DNA of 64,000 nucleotides from Capillidium heterosporum (Eukaryota > Entomophthoromycota > Entomophthoromycetes > Entomophthorales > Capillidiaceae). Both the position numbers and the translations under genes were made by a program. The DNA lies in NCBI GenBank assembly GCA_016630905.1, contig WBMQ01000001.1:2604001-2668000 (forward strand). The letters run 5' to 3'. Below, piece after piece: positions 12,362-23,284 of this stretch (position 1 is its first letter; every line of letters begins with the position of its first letter). The notes under the pieces were generated by a model. It ran no database searches. It was not told where the DNA came from and worked only from the letters and a program-made list of their open reading frames with translations.

Positions 12362-14161
12362 ATGGCTCCAGCAATTGAATTAAATAATCTTGAACCTCAC
12401 CAGATCGACTTTAAGGTCACTAGGACCAAAGCCCAACGCGCTATGCTGTCCCGATTGATAACTTCCTTAGTCAACGAGAAGCTTACCGACGCCTTTATCC
12501 TGAATATTGAAGATGTACCTACTGAGATCAAGGACTCCAACCCAAAGTACCTGCAGTTCTGCCACTTTACCCAACCCGACACCGACGTCAAAACTGGATT
12601 CTACTTTGGCGTTGAGAATCTACCCATCTACAGCGAGGAAGCCGATGGTAAGATGAAGATAAGCTTTATGGATACCGAAGATGTCACCTTCCCAGTCCAT
12701 CTCTATGACTCGCAAACTACTACCGCTTTAGAAGGTCCCGAGCTGTTGATGGAGCACGTCAAGGTGTGGAACGAACTCGACGCTAAGATTGTGGAAGCTA
12801 TTACCCAAGAGTTGTTGAGTTGTGTCGAACACCAGGACCACGCCTTCCGTAAACGCAAACCCCACCCCACCTTCAAGAACACTAGTTTGGATTGGGAGCA
12901 ATCCATTGTTGAAGGCCACCCTACCCACCCCATGAACAAAGCTCGGCACGCTATCCCACCTATCGCCCCCATCGATCCCAGCAGCGACTTATTGACCCCT
13001 AAGATCCACTTTTTCGCCGTACCTCGATCGGAAGTCACCATTCTAGGTAGGTATGAATCCCTCATCCAACCTCTGTTCAAGGGCAAAAACATCGATTATG
13101 ATCACGCCACCGAAGTTCTATTCCCAGTCCACGAGTTACAGATCCCCAACATATTGGAGAAATTCAAGTTTGCTAGGCATATCGATATCAACTTCGACTC
13201 GAGAGCCCAGTGCGCCTTGCGAACGGTAGTATTAAATGATTTGCCCGATCTTGCCTTCAAGTTGGCAGTAGGTATCAAAGTTACCTCAGCTCTACGTACT
13301 ATCACTCCCTGGACCACTTTCGCCGGCCCTCACATGAAGCCGGTCGCCGACCGCGTCGTCGAAGACAAGAAAAAGTTAGTCATCGTTGACGAGATGGCTT
13401 CCATTCAAGTTAACCACCCTGATACCGATGTTGCCAAGCACATGTCCTGCGTCCTACGTGAGGATACTGGCATCCTCTGTCCCAACGAGAAAGTCATTGT
13501 ATGCGCCGCCCTCACTGAACGTAACGACGACGGCAGCTACGTCTTGAAGACCTTGTTGAATCTAGATTCCGAACAGAAGCGGGTCGACTTTTTCAACCAC
13601 TATTGCAAGCTCTATTTAGACTGCTTCATGACCCCCGTTTACAAATACGGATACACCTTCGAAGCTCACTTGCAGAACGTCATGGCCCGATTTAAGCAGG
13701 ATGACGAAGGCAACTATAAGTTGGTAGGTTTTGCCGTTCGTGACTTTGGTGGTGTCAAGTGTGACCAAACTAAACTCTTCGAGACAACCGGTATGAAAGT
13801 CAAAGTCTTCAACGAGGATGCCTACCAGAACGCCGATGGAAGTAAGGATATGCACCATGTTGCCTTCCACACCATGATCCAGATGCACTTGCACCGCGTC
13901 ATCCGTGCCCTGAATCTCCACTACAACGGCAAAGGCTGGAGGATCGTAAGGAATTACTTGGATGAGATCTTACCTGCCAACTGTGACACTAGAGATCTTT
14001 TCCTAAATTCCGATTACGCCGACTGGAAATGCTTTGTCACCATGAAGTTAAAGGGAATCTACAGACATTTAGTCTACCAGCCTATTCCTAACTTGATCCG
14101 CTATCAACCTCCTTCCTTACCTGGATCTCCCGATTCGAATCATAACTTTTTGTCCCGTTAA
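12362..14161 (+). CDS. NRPS-independent siderophore synthetase (IucA/IucC family), copy 2, rhizoferrin-synthetase-like
   Basis: Intact single-exon gene of 599 residues, the normal length of the family. It should adenylate a carboxyl group of citrate or a similar acid and condense it with a polyamine in the cytosol. Motifs are VEGHPTHPMNKAR at about 183-193, VTSALRTITPWTT near 309, and the C-terminal GFAVRDFGGVKC near 455-466 characteristic of the ferric-reductase-like thumb of these enzymes. The start is an ATG 50-70 bp after a CTATAAATA element. It is a diverged paralogue of 7629-9428 and lacks that gene's intron, so it arose by old duplication or retroposition. No transporter or decarboxylase gene adjoins. 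Rhizoferrin as product is inferred from known fungal members. GATA-type sites upstream suggest iron repression. Confidence 0.88.
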   Translation: MAPAIELNNLEPHQIDFKVTRTKAQRAMLSRLITSLVNEKLTDAFILNIEDVPTEIKDSNPKYLQFCHFTQPDTDVKTGFYFGVENLPIYSEEADGKMKISFMDTEDVTFPVHLYDSQTTTALEGPELLMEHVKVWNELDAKIVEAITQELLSCVEHQDHAFRKRKPHPTFKNTSLDWEQSIVEGHPTHPMNKARHAIPPIAPIDPSSDLLTPKIHFFAVPRSEVTILGRYESLIQPLFKGKNIDYDHATEVLFPVHELQIPNILEKFKFARHIDINFDSRAQCALRTVVLNDLPDLAFKLAVGIKVTSALRTITPWTTFAGPHMKPVADRVVEDKKKLVIVDEMASIQVNHPDTDVAKHMSCVLREDTGILCPNEKVIVCAALTERNDDGSYVLKTLLNLDSEQKRVDFFNHYCKLYLDCFMTPVYKYGYTFEAHLQNVMARFKQDDEGNYKLVGFAVRDFGGVKCDQTKLFETTGMKVKVFNEDAYQNADGSKDMHHVAFHTMIQMHLHRVIRALNLHYNGKGWRIVRNYLDEILPANCDTRDLFLNSDYADWKCFVTMKLKGIYRHLVYQPIPNLIRYQPPSLPGSPDSNHNFLSR

Positions 14162-15383
14162 TTTCATCACCTTCATTCCTTACAGTTATACTTTTGAAAT
14201 CCTTATACCAACGCGCCCTACAAACTTATTGTATTGATTTAGCACCTCCGTTAAAGTGAGGTGGTAGATCTATAAATATTAAATTTTCTATTACTTTTAC
14301 TTGTCTATTTTTAGATTTTATGGGTAGGATATAGTTGATGGAATGCAGTTATAGTAACTTGATAGTTTTTACAACCAAGCTATATAGTTCATTTAAATTT
14401 GCTCACTCTACGAAGATATTTTAGCACCAGTTTTTCTAAAAGTTTATTTTGGTACGATATCAAATTGTTGATTAGTATACTTTATATTTCGGAGGTTCGC
14501 ACTAAACTAAATTCCTAATTTGTGTATTAGAAGTTTCTAGCATCAGATCGGATAAAAACTCTCCATCTAAAGAATGCATACCTGCTGGCAACACTTTATC
14601 TTCTACATTAAAAACAATGTCTAAACTTGTGCCTTACTACTAACGATAAATATCAACTGGAAGGCTATAATGGATTTTCCCATAGTAAAGTACAATTCTA
14701 AAGGGAGATTATAAGGATTTAAGTTGATTCACTTGAAAGTTTGTAGATGTTAAATAAAAAGGATTTTGAAGCTAGATCCATAAATTTTTGTAAGGGCCAA
14801 CGATATCGACTCAAGTTGAGGTAGTAAAGCTGAGCTGACTATAATGGTACTTGATAGTGCAATTACAAATTTGTAAAGTAGACTTTGAAATTCATCAAGG
14901 CCAAGTATGCTATACAAATTAAACCTTGATCAGATCATAAGTTCAAAATCTATATATAGATGATATATTAGTATGGGAGTAATTTCTACCGCAAGACTTG
15001 AATATAAAGATAAAGATAAACCAAGCTAAAAATATAACATGAGATGCCTTTACAACGGAGTTGAAGTTCAGCTTTATGGAGGATGCCTTCAAAAACTACC
15101 GAAATATCTAGCCATTTTAGATTCATCAAATTTACCTATCGACTTTACTTTTATTAGTTAATAGTACTGAGATGGACATTTTTTGAACTTTAATCGATAT
15201 AAAAGATAGCGGCATCTAGCACATCAAGAAAATAAACTTTCAAGTATATTAACTGAAACCAGCCAATATATAGAACATATTAAATTTACATCCTTAGCTT
15301 TATATGAAATTTATAGTATACAGTACAAATTCAAAAGTATCTATTTATTGAATTTTAAAAAGATACTGCCATCTCACACTCAA
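14162..15383. other. AT-rich intergenic spacer
   Basis: Convergent 3' flanks of the siderophore synthetase and the Asn-repeat gene. Nothing coding or structured was recognised. Confidence 0.55.
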
Positions 15384-16772
15384 CTAATACTTGGCCTTAT
15401 GAGGACGCTTGTACTCACCATCACTACTGGAATCGTCGTTCTTAGCTGAATCAACTTTCTCAGTAATAGTACCCGAAGACTTCCCATCAGTAGGTTTACC
15501 GTCCTGAGCCTGGGATTCTTTGATAATTTGTTGGAGAATATCATCAACATCATCTTTAGGTTTTCCACCGGTAGCATCTACCTTCTGATCGGTAGTTTTG
15601 GGGCAAGTCGATCCATTACAATCCTTGGTAATAGAAATACTGCTGGATTGAGTAGGTTCACCCTTAGGATCGTTCTTTGGATCCTCTTTAGGTTTTCCAG
15701 AACTGTCTACATTTTGACTGGTCTGGCTCGAAGTGGTCTTGGAACTTCCACTTTGATTGTTTGTGGAATTATTCGAGGTGGAGCTCTTGGAATCCTTACT
15801 GCTGGAACTAGAACCGCTTTGACTACTGGAATTACTGCTGCTGGATCCACTTTGGCTACTGGATTCCTTGGTACTGGAATTGCTGGATCCACTCTTGGTA
15901 TCGGAACTGCTACTGTTGCTGGATCCACTCTGGTTGCTAGAGGTACTGGATCCACTTTGGCTGCTGGAGTCCTTTTTGGTACTAGAACTGCTGTTGCTGG
16001 ATCCACTCTGGTTACTAGAGGTGCTGGAACCATTCTTGGTATCGGAGGTATTACTGTTACTGGACCCAGTCTGGTTGGAGCTGCTGGAACCGTTCTTGTT
16101 GGTGTTGTTGGTAACATTTACATTGGAACTGGTGCTGCTATTACCATTATTGACAACATTGTTGTTGCTAGAACCATTTTTGTTGGTGTTATTAGTAACG
16201 TTTACGTTGGAGCTGGTGTTGCTGTTACTGTTGTTGACGACATTACGATTGTTAACTTCGTTGCGGTTATTGTTATTAACAATGTTTTCGTTAGTACTAA
16301 TGTTTTGATTGTTATTGTTAACTACGTTACGGTTGTTGACCTCGTTGCGGCTGTTGTTGTTAACAATATTCTCATTGTTGCTAATGTTCTGGTTGTTGTT
16401 GTTAATGATGTTCTTATTGTTAACCTCGTTGCGATTGTTATTGTTCGTAATGTTTTCGTTGTTGCTAACATTCTTGTTATTGTTGTTTATAACATTTTTG
16501 TTATTAACTTCATTACGGTTATTGTTGTTGGTGATGTTCTCGTTGTTGTGAACATTCTTGTTGTTGTTGTTCTGAACATTAGAGTGGGAACTGGAACTCT
16601 CGTTGTGCTTGGAGTTGCTAGTTTGCGATCCAGATGGCTTACTACCTCCTCCCAACAGGTTCCTCAAGATGTTGAATTCGTTCAAGGCCCCGAACGTCCG
16701 GCGTTCGAGTGGTTTGGCTTCAGCACCAGCTGCCAATGCGATGTAGGCTACAATTATATTTCCAAGCTTCAT
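15384..16772 (-). CDS. Secreted Asn-rich tandem-repeat protein with Ser-rich stalk
   Basis: 462 residues in a single exon. Residues 1-19 are a signal peptide (IIVAYIALAAGAEA), followed by KPLERR, a possible Kex2-type processing site. Residues 72-211 are five tandem 28-residue units, each made of two 14-residue halves of the pattern xNxxNNxNxxNNNN with V/I/T at fixed places (for example KNVHNNENITNNNN and RNEVNNKNVINNNN). This regular spacing suggests an Asn-ladder beta-solenoid or amyloid-prone fold. Residues about 215-350 are a Ser/Gly/Asn stalk, and the end is Lys/Asp rich (GEYKRPHKAKY). There is no C-terminal hydrophobic segment, so no GPI anchor is predicted. I do not recognise a family. 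A surface, adhesive or wall role is inference. Confidence 0.75.
   Translation of the reverse strand: MKLGNIIVAYIALAAGAEAKPLERRTFGALNEFNILRNLLGGGSKPSGSQTSNSKHNESSSSHSNVQNNNNKNVHNNENITNNNNRNEVNNKNVINNNNKNVSNNENITNNNNRNEVNNKNIINNNNQNISNNENIVNNNSRNEVNNRNVVNNNNQNISTNENIVNNNNRNEVNNRNVVNNSNSNTSSNVNVTNNTNKNGSSNNNVVNNGNSSTSSNVNVTNNTNKNGSSSSNQTGSSNSNTSDTKNGSSTSSNQSGSSNSSSSTKKDSSSQSGSSTSSNQSGSSNSSSSDTKSGSSNSSTKESSSQSGSSSSNSSSQSGSSSSSKDSKSSTSNNSTNNQSGSSKTTSSQTSQNVDSSGKPKEDPKNDPKGEPTQSSSISITKDCNGSTCPKTTDQKVDATGGKPKDDVDDILQQIIKESQAQDGKPTDGKSSGTITEKVDSAKNDDSSSDGEYKRPHKAKY
16140..16559 (-). repeat. Five 84-bp coding repeats (28-residue Asn units)
   Basis: Residues 72-211 of the secreted protein fall into five units of 84 bp each, best preserved in units 1-4 and grading into Ser-rich sequence in unit 5 and a partial sixth. 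The antisense strand is open for 420 codons only because of this composition. Confidence 0.8.
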
Positions 16773-17837
16773 ATTGTGTTAAGGCGTTAGTTTATAGAAA
16801 CCAGTTCTAGGTATGACAAATGTTTATTCCTCAGGAAAAAGATAAATTTCAAGCTTGGAGATATCTGCAAATATATATATGTCTCTGTTCGGTGGCGGAT
16901 ATTAACTTTCTGAAATATAAAGTAAATGTGATCCGTAAAAATTTTAATGATGACGGTGCTATCATGGGAACTCTATAAAAATATGCGGGTTTTCTGGTAG
17001 TCAGTTTGGAATGCCATTGGAAGCTATAGTAAAATTTTCTATCTAATCAATTTAATAAATACGAATGTACTCAAAGACTAGTATATAAATAATATTAAGG
17101 GTTTTCAATTAATGGGTGAAAACCTTTAATATCGTCTGAGGATAACAATTCGTCAAAGTTTATTAATTTAGATATATTCGCATCTAGTATTGGCTAAAAC
17201 ACGGTTTGTAACAATATTAGGCTTAAATTTACAAAGGTTGCTCATAAAATATAGTTTATTTATTAATATTTCAATATAACTCACATATACCACAGCTTTA
17301 GCGATCCTTGAAAATATAGCAATTGCATAGCTCTCTCATTAGAGTTAAGAAATTGATACAAGGATGAACGCCTTTTACAAATTTACTTTATATATATAAT
17401 TTTTGTCTATTTCTGCTTTAATAGTTTGATGTATATATATTTAGTGTAAAGATTTGAATTTTTGGATGATCTAAACAATTCAGAGATCAAATAAGGATAA
17501 AAACTTTTAATATTTGCATTCTGATAAAGACAAATTTCGAAATAAGTTGCAAATACAGAACAACTAATCGTGCAGCTTTTTAAGTCCTCAAATAAAATTG
17601 CAAAAGTGTATTTGGTTTCATTAAAAGCTTATACTACTATGCCGCTTTACGATATCAACATATGAAAACATTACATTTAAACTATTGAAGACTAAAGGTT
17701 TCTTTGCTATAAATACTATATCTTTGTAATCAAATAAGCAAAGTTTATTTAGACTCAAATGCAAATGTAAAGAACGTTCTATTTATGTGATCTAACTTTG
17801 AACCAGTCAAAATTCTAGCAGACTTGTCTTTAAGTAT
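16773..17837. other. AT-rich intergenic spacer
   Basis: Contains the promoter of the Asn-repeat gene and the 3' flank of the Ser-rich gene. Nothing else recognised. Confidence 0.5.
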
Positions 17838-18599
17838 CTATATCCTCAAGTTTCTAGGAGTGATAGAAAAGCTGACAGTCAGCAATCGATTGCCGTCATT
17901 GTCATTGACAACCTCCTTGTCATCAAAACCGAATTGGATCATATCATCGAAAGATCTAATGGATCGTAACTTTTGTAGAGCCTGGTTGACCTCCAACTTA
18001 TCTAAGTCCTCTTGATCGTTACCACCACATCTTTTGGTTTCGTTGGAAGTACCGTTGTCGCAGGTGAAGCTGTTCAAAGTCAGCTGAGATAACGAGTTCG
18101 AGTTACTAGAGCTTTTACTGGAGCTGAGGACCAAGGTTGGTGTAGATTTTGGGGTAGATGTACCTACACTACGTTTGGTGCTGGTAGCGGGAGTGTAGTT
18201 ATCGATCGAGTTCAATTTGTCAAGGATGAGATTGCTGTTGCTTAAGTCCATCATGTCGTCGTCTGAATCATCGTCGAAGCTGGTGCACAGCAGCAGCTTG
18301 CTCTTCCGTCTACTCTTCTTACTGGAACTGGACTTTGGGACTTCGGACTGTAGTGGCGTCTGTAAGGAGTACCTGTGCTTAGACCTATCTCGGATCTGCT
18401 GGTTGGTCAAGTCATCGTTGTAGCTACCAGCATTTAAGTTAGTTGAAGTGGCAGTCGAGCTTAAATTCAAACTCAGCCTCTTTTCCTTACTGTTCAGCTT
18501 GTTTTTGGCTGCTTGGACTCCACTGTTCAGCGAAACGTCCTTCTTCAGGAACATCTTGATTAGTAGGCGTTGTAGGAAGTTAGGTTTCTTATCGGCCAT
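17838..18599 (-). CDS. Hypothetical Ser-rich basic/acidic protein
   Basis: 253 residues, single exon, ATG at 18599. The N terminus (MADKKPNFLQRLLIKMFLKK) is a short amphipathic basic segment. The middle is Ser/Thr/Asn rich with a KSSSSKKSRRKSKLL basic cluster containing a PKA-like RRKS site and an acidic DDDSDDDMMD stretch. The C-terminal third is more structured-looking (ALQKLRSIRSFDDMIQFGFDD, then LLTVSFSITPRNLRI). No signal peptide and no recognised domain. The base composition and codon bias resemble the confident genes nearby, which supports it being real. Likely a disordered regulatory protein, function unknown. Confidence 0.6.
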   Translation of the reverse strand: MADKKPNFLQRLLIKMFLKKDVSLNSGVQAAKNKLNSKEKRLSLNLSSTATSTNLNAGSYNDDLTNQQIRDRSKHRYSLQTPLQSEVPKSSSSKKSRRKSKLLLCTSFDDDSDDDMMDLSNSNLILDKLNSIDNYTPATSTKRSVGTSTPKSTPTLVLSSSKSSSNSNSLSQLTLNSFTCDNGTSNETKRCGGNDQEDLDKLEVNQALQKLRSIRSFDDMIQFGFDDKEVVNDNDGNRLLTVSFSITPRNLRI

Positions 18600-20802
18600 T
18601 TCAATTAATTAGTATAAGAGCAGTAATGGTTCTCGTTTTTTGGTGTTGAGTTGCTGCCCTCAGATGTAAAGCTGATTTTTTACCAGGTTGGTACAAGATG
18701 GCTATTATATAGCTGACTGCATCCAAGCGCTTTGTTGTTGAAGGCAGTGCCATGGGGAAAATTTAATTGACCAATGGAATCCAATCTATATTTTTATCTA
18801 CACAACATCCAAAAAAGAAAAGGTGATATCCCTACATACTATTAGCTTTATAAATAACCTAGCCATTTGTCCAAAGTTTATATTAATTGCCTATATAATA
18901 TTGTTGAAAATAGGTAGTAATTTAAAATGCTTAATCGAGATAACTTGTGTTTGTAAATAGAGTGGGGGAAGATTGCATTCCCGATTGCCGTAAATGGGTA
19001 ATTGACATCAGCCCAGACGTGACTTTAATCCTTAACCCTACCTTTGGAGGATGGCTAAATATTTTAATTAGGTTTGCACTGACACCCACCCGTTTGGTAT
19101 TGAAGTGATAGGTTTTATATGGGAGGATGCTAATCTTTCTTATTGACTCCCTATCTGCCTTGCAAGGTGTATAAACTCAAGCTTTCGATCCACCAGCCTC
19201 TACAACCTAAAGAATTGGGCTAACTTCAAATCCCTTTGGGTTTGCTTTTGGTTAACCATTTTTCATAAAACTTTACTTGAAGTTTGGATGTTTAAGGATA
19301 TGAAAAGGGGTATACTTTTTCACAAATAATTGGTAGCAGCTTGGTTGCAATTAATATAACTTAAATTGAGTGTACTAGTCAAAACTACATCGTACAATTG
19401 CACTTTTAGGGCTGTGGAGCATCTCTATATATCTGAGAGACTCACAAGTCCGTAAATTTTTTGTTATATTCTAGTATAACGATGCCTCGCTAAACTTATT
19501 TGACAATTTACCTATATTGGTGGGTGATAAACTTTAGTTGTAGTGTTGGATTTTTGATATAAATCTTTAGCTTTAATAATGAAAATATATAACAATCTGA
19601 ATAAAACTATAGTATATCCTACGTTTATATTTAAGAAATTATATATAATTGATTGGGTTTTAAATCTTTGCCACTATTATTATTGAATTTACTTTTTAAC
19701 TATGTATGCAAAAGGTGTAATTTGAAGTATATATTGATCAGGCTTGAAATACAGGTACAAACTTAAATAATATAAGTAACGAAGGAATGGGCTGTCCATT
19801 TAATTGTTTTAATTATCAAAGTTCTATTTGTAGTGAGCATAACGATGCTTTCTTGGTGTCTTCTATACTTGTAGCAATCAAATTCACAAAATTAACTGTC
19901 AACAGATAAGGCTTTTTACACAGTACTATAGCATTTTATTTGATATACTTTTAATCGGGGCCAGTAGCACCAAGAATATAAGACCACTTTATTTTGATTT
20001 ATAGTCAATCGAATAAGCCTATTTTATTTTAAAAGGCCAGATTATAATCAACAATATCAACGTTCAAAATTACCAGGGTTTACATATTTGTCACTCAATT
20101 ACTTTAATAACATAGAAACAATGCTGTATAGTTTAATGATCGGTAATGGCATCCCTTATGGAGCTTAGTTGAGCAATGATAAGTCAAGTCAACAATATAT
20201 TAAAGCTGCCATCATCATGTATTATTAAAAGCAATTTATAAAGAATTTGTAGTCAACTCAAACAATCCTGAACTTGACAATATAGTAGATAAATTTCTTT
20301 TAGCCATTTAAACTAAACATGGAAGCAAATTTTCCTTGAGATTATGTTTATTCAAGCTAAGCAATTATTAACTTCCGTGTAGTAGAACTCAAAAATGAAT
20401 ATACTTTATTTTTATACAGCTAGTATCGAATCGAAGGGCATTTATTGGATGTTACTGTATGGAGTTACTAGATTCAACTTTCTATAAAGTGAAGCAAACT
20501 TCATCCTAAACTGCTAAAATATGATCAGTAGATGGTATAAAACTTATTACATACAGCTGGCGAATCCATGTGATAGAAATACAATACATAATATAGGAAT
20601 TGGAAGAGTTGCTGTAGGAAAATAGTGTCGTTCTCATTTCGTTCAATGAAATTCTCCATACATTTTCTACGTTCCTAATTGATTCAATTAATGACTGCAA
20701 TACATCTTGCATTCCATATCCTGGAATTGAAAATTCCAGAAACAGATATCAAGTATAAAAGTAGATCGAGCCAAAAAACATCACCTATCATTACCAACTA
20801 AT
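18600..20802. other. 2.2-kb AT-rich spacer
   Basis: No supported gene. A locally GC-richer stretch at about 18960-19220 could be an upstream regulatory region of the Ser-rich gene, but it has no open frame or RNA fold that I can support. The right end is the S28 promoter. Confidence 0.45.
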
Positions 20803-20849
20803 ATGAGAAACCTAATTTTAATCCTAGCAGTTGCTATCTCCAGCTTTAC
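20612..20849 (+). repeat. 238-bp promoter/leader duplicate, copy A
   Basis: Identical by eye to 23094-23331 (offset 2482). It spans the promoter, TATA box (20754-20760), 5' leader and first 15 codons of the S28-like gene. Similarity extends weaker to about 20547. The coding bodies beyond are strongly diverged. Confidence 0.9.
20721..20741 (+). promoter_or_regulatory. Heat-shock-element-like palindrome, copy A
   Basis: CTGGAATT and AATTCCAG form a perfect 8-bp inverted repeat with a 3-bp spacer (20721-20739). Within it GAA-AA-TTC-CA-GAA at 20729-20741 is a three-unit nGAAnnTTCnnGAAn heat-shock element, with a fourth GAA at 20724. It lies about 65-80 bp before the ATG and 13 bp before the TATA box. 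Confidence 0.5.
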
Positions 20850-22231
20850 CTTCCTTGGACCTTCTCACCCCTCACTCCAGATCGGAGCTCCACCGTCGTG
20901 ATGCCTCCCCAAACTCAACTGTACCTCTTTTACCTCCTCCTCCTCCCGAATATTTCTTTACTCAAAAGGTAGACCACATCAGCCCTAACAACCCTAAGAC
21001 TTTCAACCAACGTTACTACGTCAACGCCAAGTACTACCGCCCTGGGGGTCCAGCCATCTTGATTTTGGGTTCCATTCATGAGTTCAGTACCGTTCAGTTC
21101 CCTAACCACCTCCTCAAGGCGGTAGCTCGTGAGGTAGGTGGTATAATGATTGGCTTGGAATCTAGGTACGTCGGCAAGTCGTGGCCTGTAAATGATCTCG
21201 GTTACGAAAACTTAAAGTACTATACTATCGAGCAGCAGCTTCAGGACGTCAAGAATTTTATCACCAACGTAAAATTTCCTGGCAAGCAGGCCAACACAAA
21301 GTGGGTTGTTGCCGGTAATTATATCACGGGTAACATAGCTGCTTATGCCCGAGTTCATATGCCAAACGTCGTCGTCGGTGCCTACGCTTCGTCAGCACCT
21401 CTTAAAGGTCAGCTGTCAGTCACTGATTTCGATCAAGTCGCCCAAGATGTGTTGAAGTTAAAAGGTGGCAACAAATGCTTGGATTTCCATCATCAGGTTA
21501 TTAGTGAGATAGATCGTATACTCTTTTCTGGAGACCGTAGGTCTATTGATGCTTTGAAGTCTAAATTCACCTGCCGTGACGTGGATGATTATTCCTTTGG
21601 TACTGCTGTGTCATTCGTACATAGCTTAACTTCAGTCCATAACGATGAAGCACCATTCAATATAAAGGTGTACTGTAGTAAGATGAAGGTGGATGGAAGT
21701 TTAAGCGAGAAGATCGATGACTATGCCAAATCCTTTATTGGAATCAAAGGAAATATTAGCTGCAAGGAGTATACTAGTAGTTTCAATCGTGATATTGATC
21801 TTACTGATCGAAAGATGCTAAAACGTCAGATACTGTACAGTTCCTGTACCGAAATGGGGCAGTTCTTGGATGCCCCTAAGCCACCACAGAAATCCGTAAC
21901 CCTCCGATTCAGCGCCGCCGAATCAACTCTCTCCAACGTATGTGACTTCCTGTTCAAAAGAAACCTCCGCCCCAACATCAACAAGTTCAACAAGGATTTC
22001 AAAGGTGAGCACATACGCTATTCCAACCTCATATTTACCTATGGACAGTTCGACAAGTTCCGTAGTTTAGCAGTCAGCGAAGGTGGATATCCAAGTGGTA
22101 TGTACAAGATAATCATAAAAGAAGCTACATCTAACAGTGACTACTTTGGACCTCATGTAAATGATGCCTTACCAGTTTTGGAGGCCAAGCTGAAGATTGT
22201 TGAGACGATTACCGGCTGGTTGAAACCTTGA
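20803..22231 (+). CDS. Secreted S28-family serine carboxypeptidase homologue, copy 1, probably inactive, frame break near 20850
   Basis: S28 enzymes (Pro-X carboxypeptidase type) are secreted peptidases with a Ser-Asp-His triad. The ATG at 20803 starts MRNLILILAVAISSF, a signal peptide identical to copy 2. One extra C at about 20850 relative to copy 2 then shifts the frame to a stop near 20900. The mature part is open from 20831 to 22231 in the neighbouring frame (YFFTQKVDHISPNN, RYYVNAKYYRPGGPAILILG, YVGKSWPV). Where active family members read GGSYPG, this copy reads GNYITG, placing Tyr (codon 21320-21322) at the nucleophile. The Asp region (YGQFDKFR) is kept, and the His region looks lost (SNSDYFG). 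So it is either a frameshifted pseudogene or an assembly indel in a pseudoenzyme. It has no in-frame ATG near the N terminus. Confidence 0.75.
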
Positions 22232-23284
22232 TCTCACTATCTACCTAATAAATTGATTATTATATTAGCCATTTTATACCCATTTGTATATAATTGCATT
22301 TATCAATCTTTAAATATATATAGTTATAAATATTGCGATATTGAATATAAAATGAAAATAGACGATTTATACTTTGAACTATCTAAATAGCCTTATATAA
22401 TTTCGTTTACAGCTGTACTAATTTACTTTTTCATTTATATAGAGTTCCCTATAAAGCTATTCTAAATTTTGCTTTGAATTTACCTCGTTAGCTTTAGAAA
22501 TCCATATTTTTATTAGAATATTTAAAATACTTTTATATTAATTAGTAGTACTCAATATTGAATGAGGGCTTTAGAATTGAGATTCAAGCAAGTAAAATTC
22601 AGATAATTTTTTAATAGTTTAATGATAATTGATTAATATTATATAAACTGCACCAACATACTATATGTATTTTTATCACTTGTCCTTCAAGACTATACTA
22701 TTAAATACAGGAAAGTTAAATTGCTTTACTTATTACACTTATAATGGAATGATATATATGGTAATTGAAATATACTAAACTTACATGATGTATAGATAAA
22801 TTTGATTTAATTTATATCAGTGAGTTATATATTTCCAACAAAAGCGCAAAATACATAGATTTAAAGTTCTAAATCTGTGGTATCAACAAATATATTGATT
22901 AAAGTTTCCAAAGTATAACTTTCCAACTCAATTCCAATTTTACCGATGGAGTTATGTTTATCCAATAAAGGTAAAGAACATCACATTCACTTTTGTTCTA
23001 ATATAAATAATAGACAATATCAAGTTTATTATATACAGCTTGTGGATTCATATGGTAGAAATACAATATATAATATAGGAATTGAAAGAGTTACTGTAGG
23101 AAAATAGTGTCGTTCTCATTTCGTTCAATGAAATTCTCCATACATTTTCTACGTTCCTAATTGATTCAATTAATGACTGCAATACATCTTGCATTCCATA
23201 TCCTGGAATTGAAAATTCCAGAAACAGATATCAAGTATAAAAGTAGATCGAGCCAAAAAACATCACCTATCATTACCAACTAAT
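22232..23284. other. AT-rich spacer between the S28-like genes
   Basis: Mostly low-complexity AT sequence. The last 190 bp are the duplicated promoter described separately. No gene seen. Confidence 0.6.

Noticed and set aside
16140-16559. Regularly spaced repeats that could suggest a CRISPR array
   Set aside because: Repeats are contiguous and coding with no spacers, in a eukaryotic context.
15528-16790. Long open frame of 420 codons antisense to the Asn-repeat gene
   Set aside because: Its Val/Ile/Leu-rich sequence is the complement of AAT/AAC and AGC/TCC repeat codons; no signal or domain and it overlaps the better gene completely.
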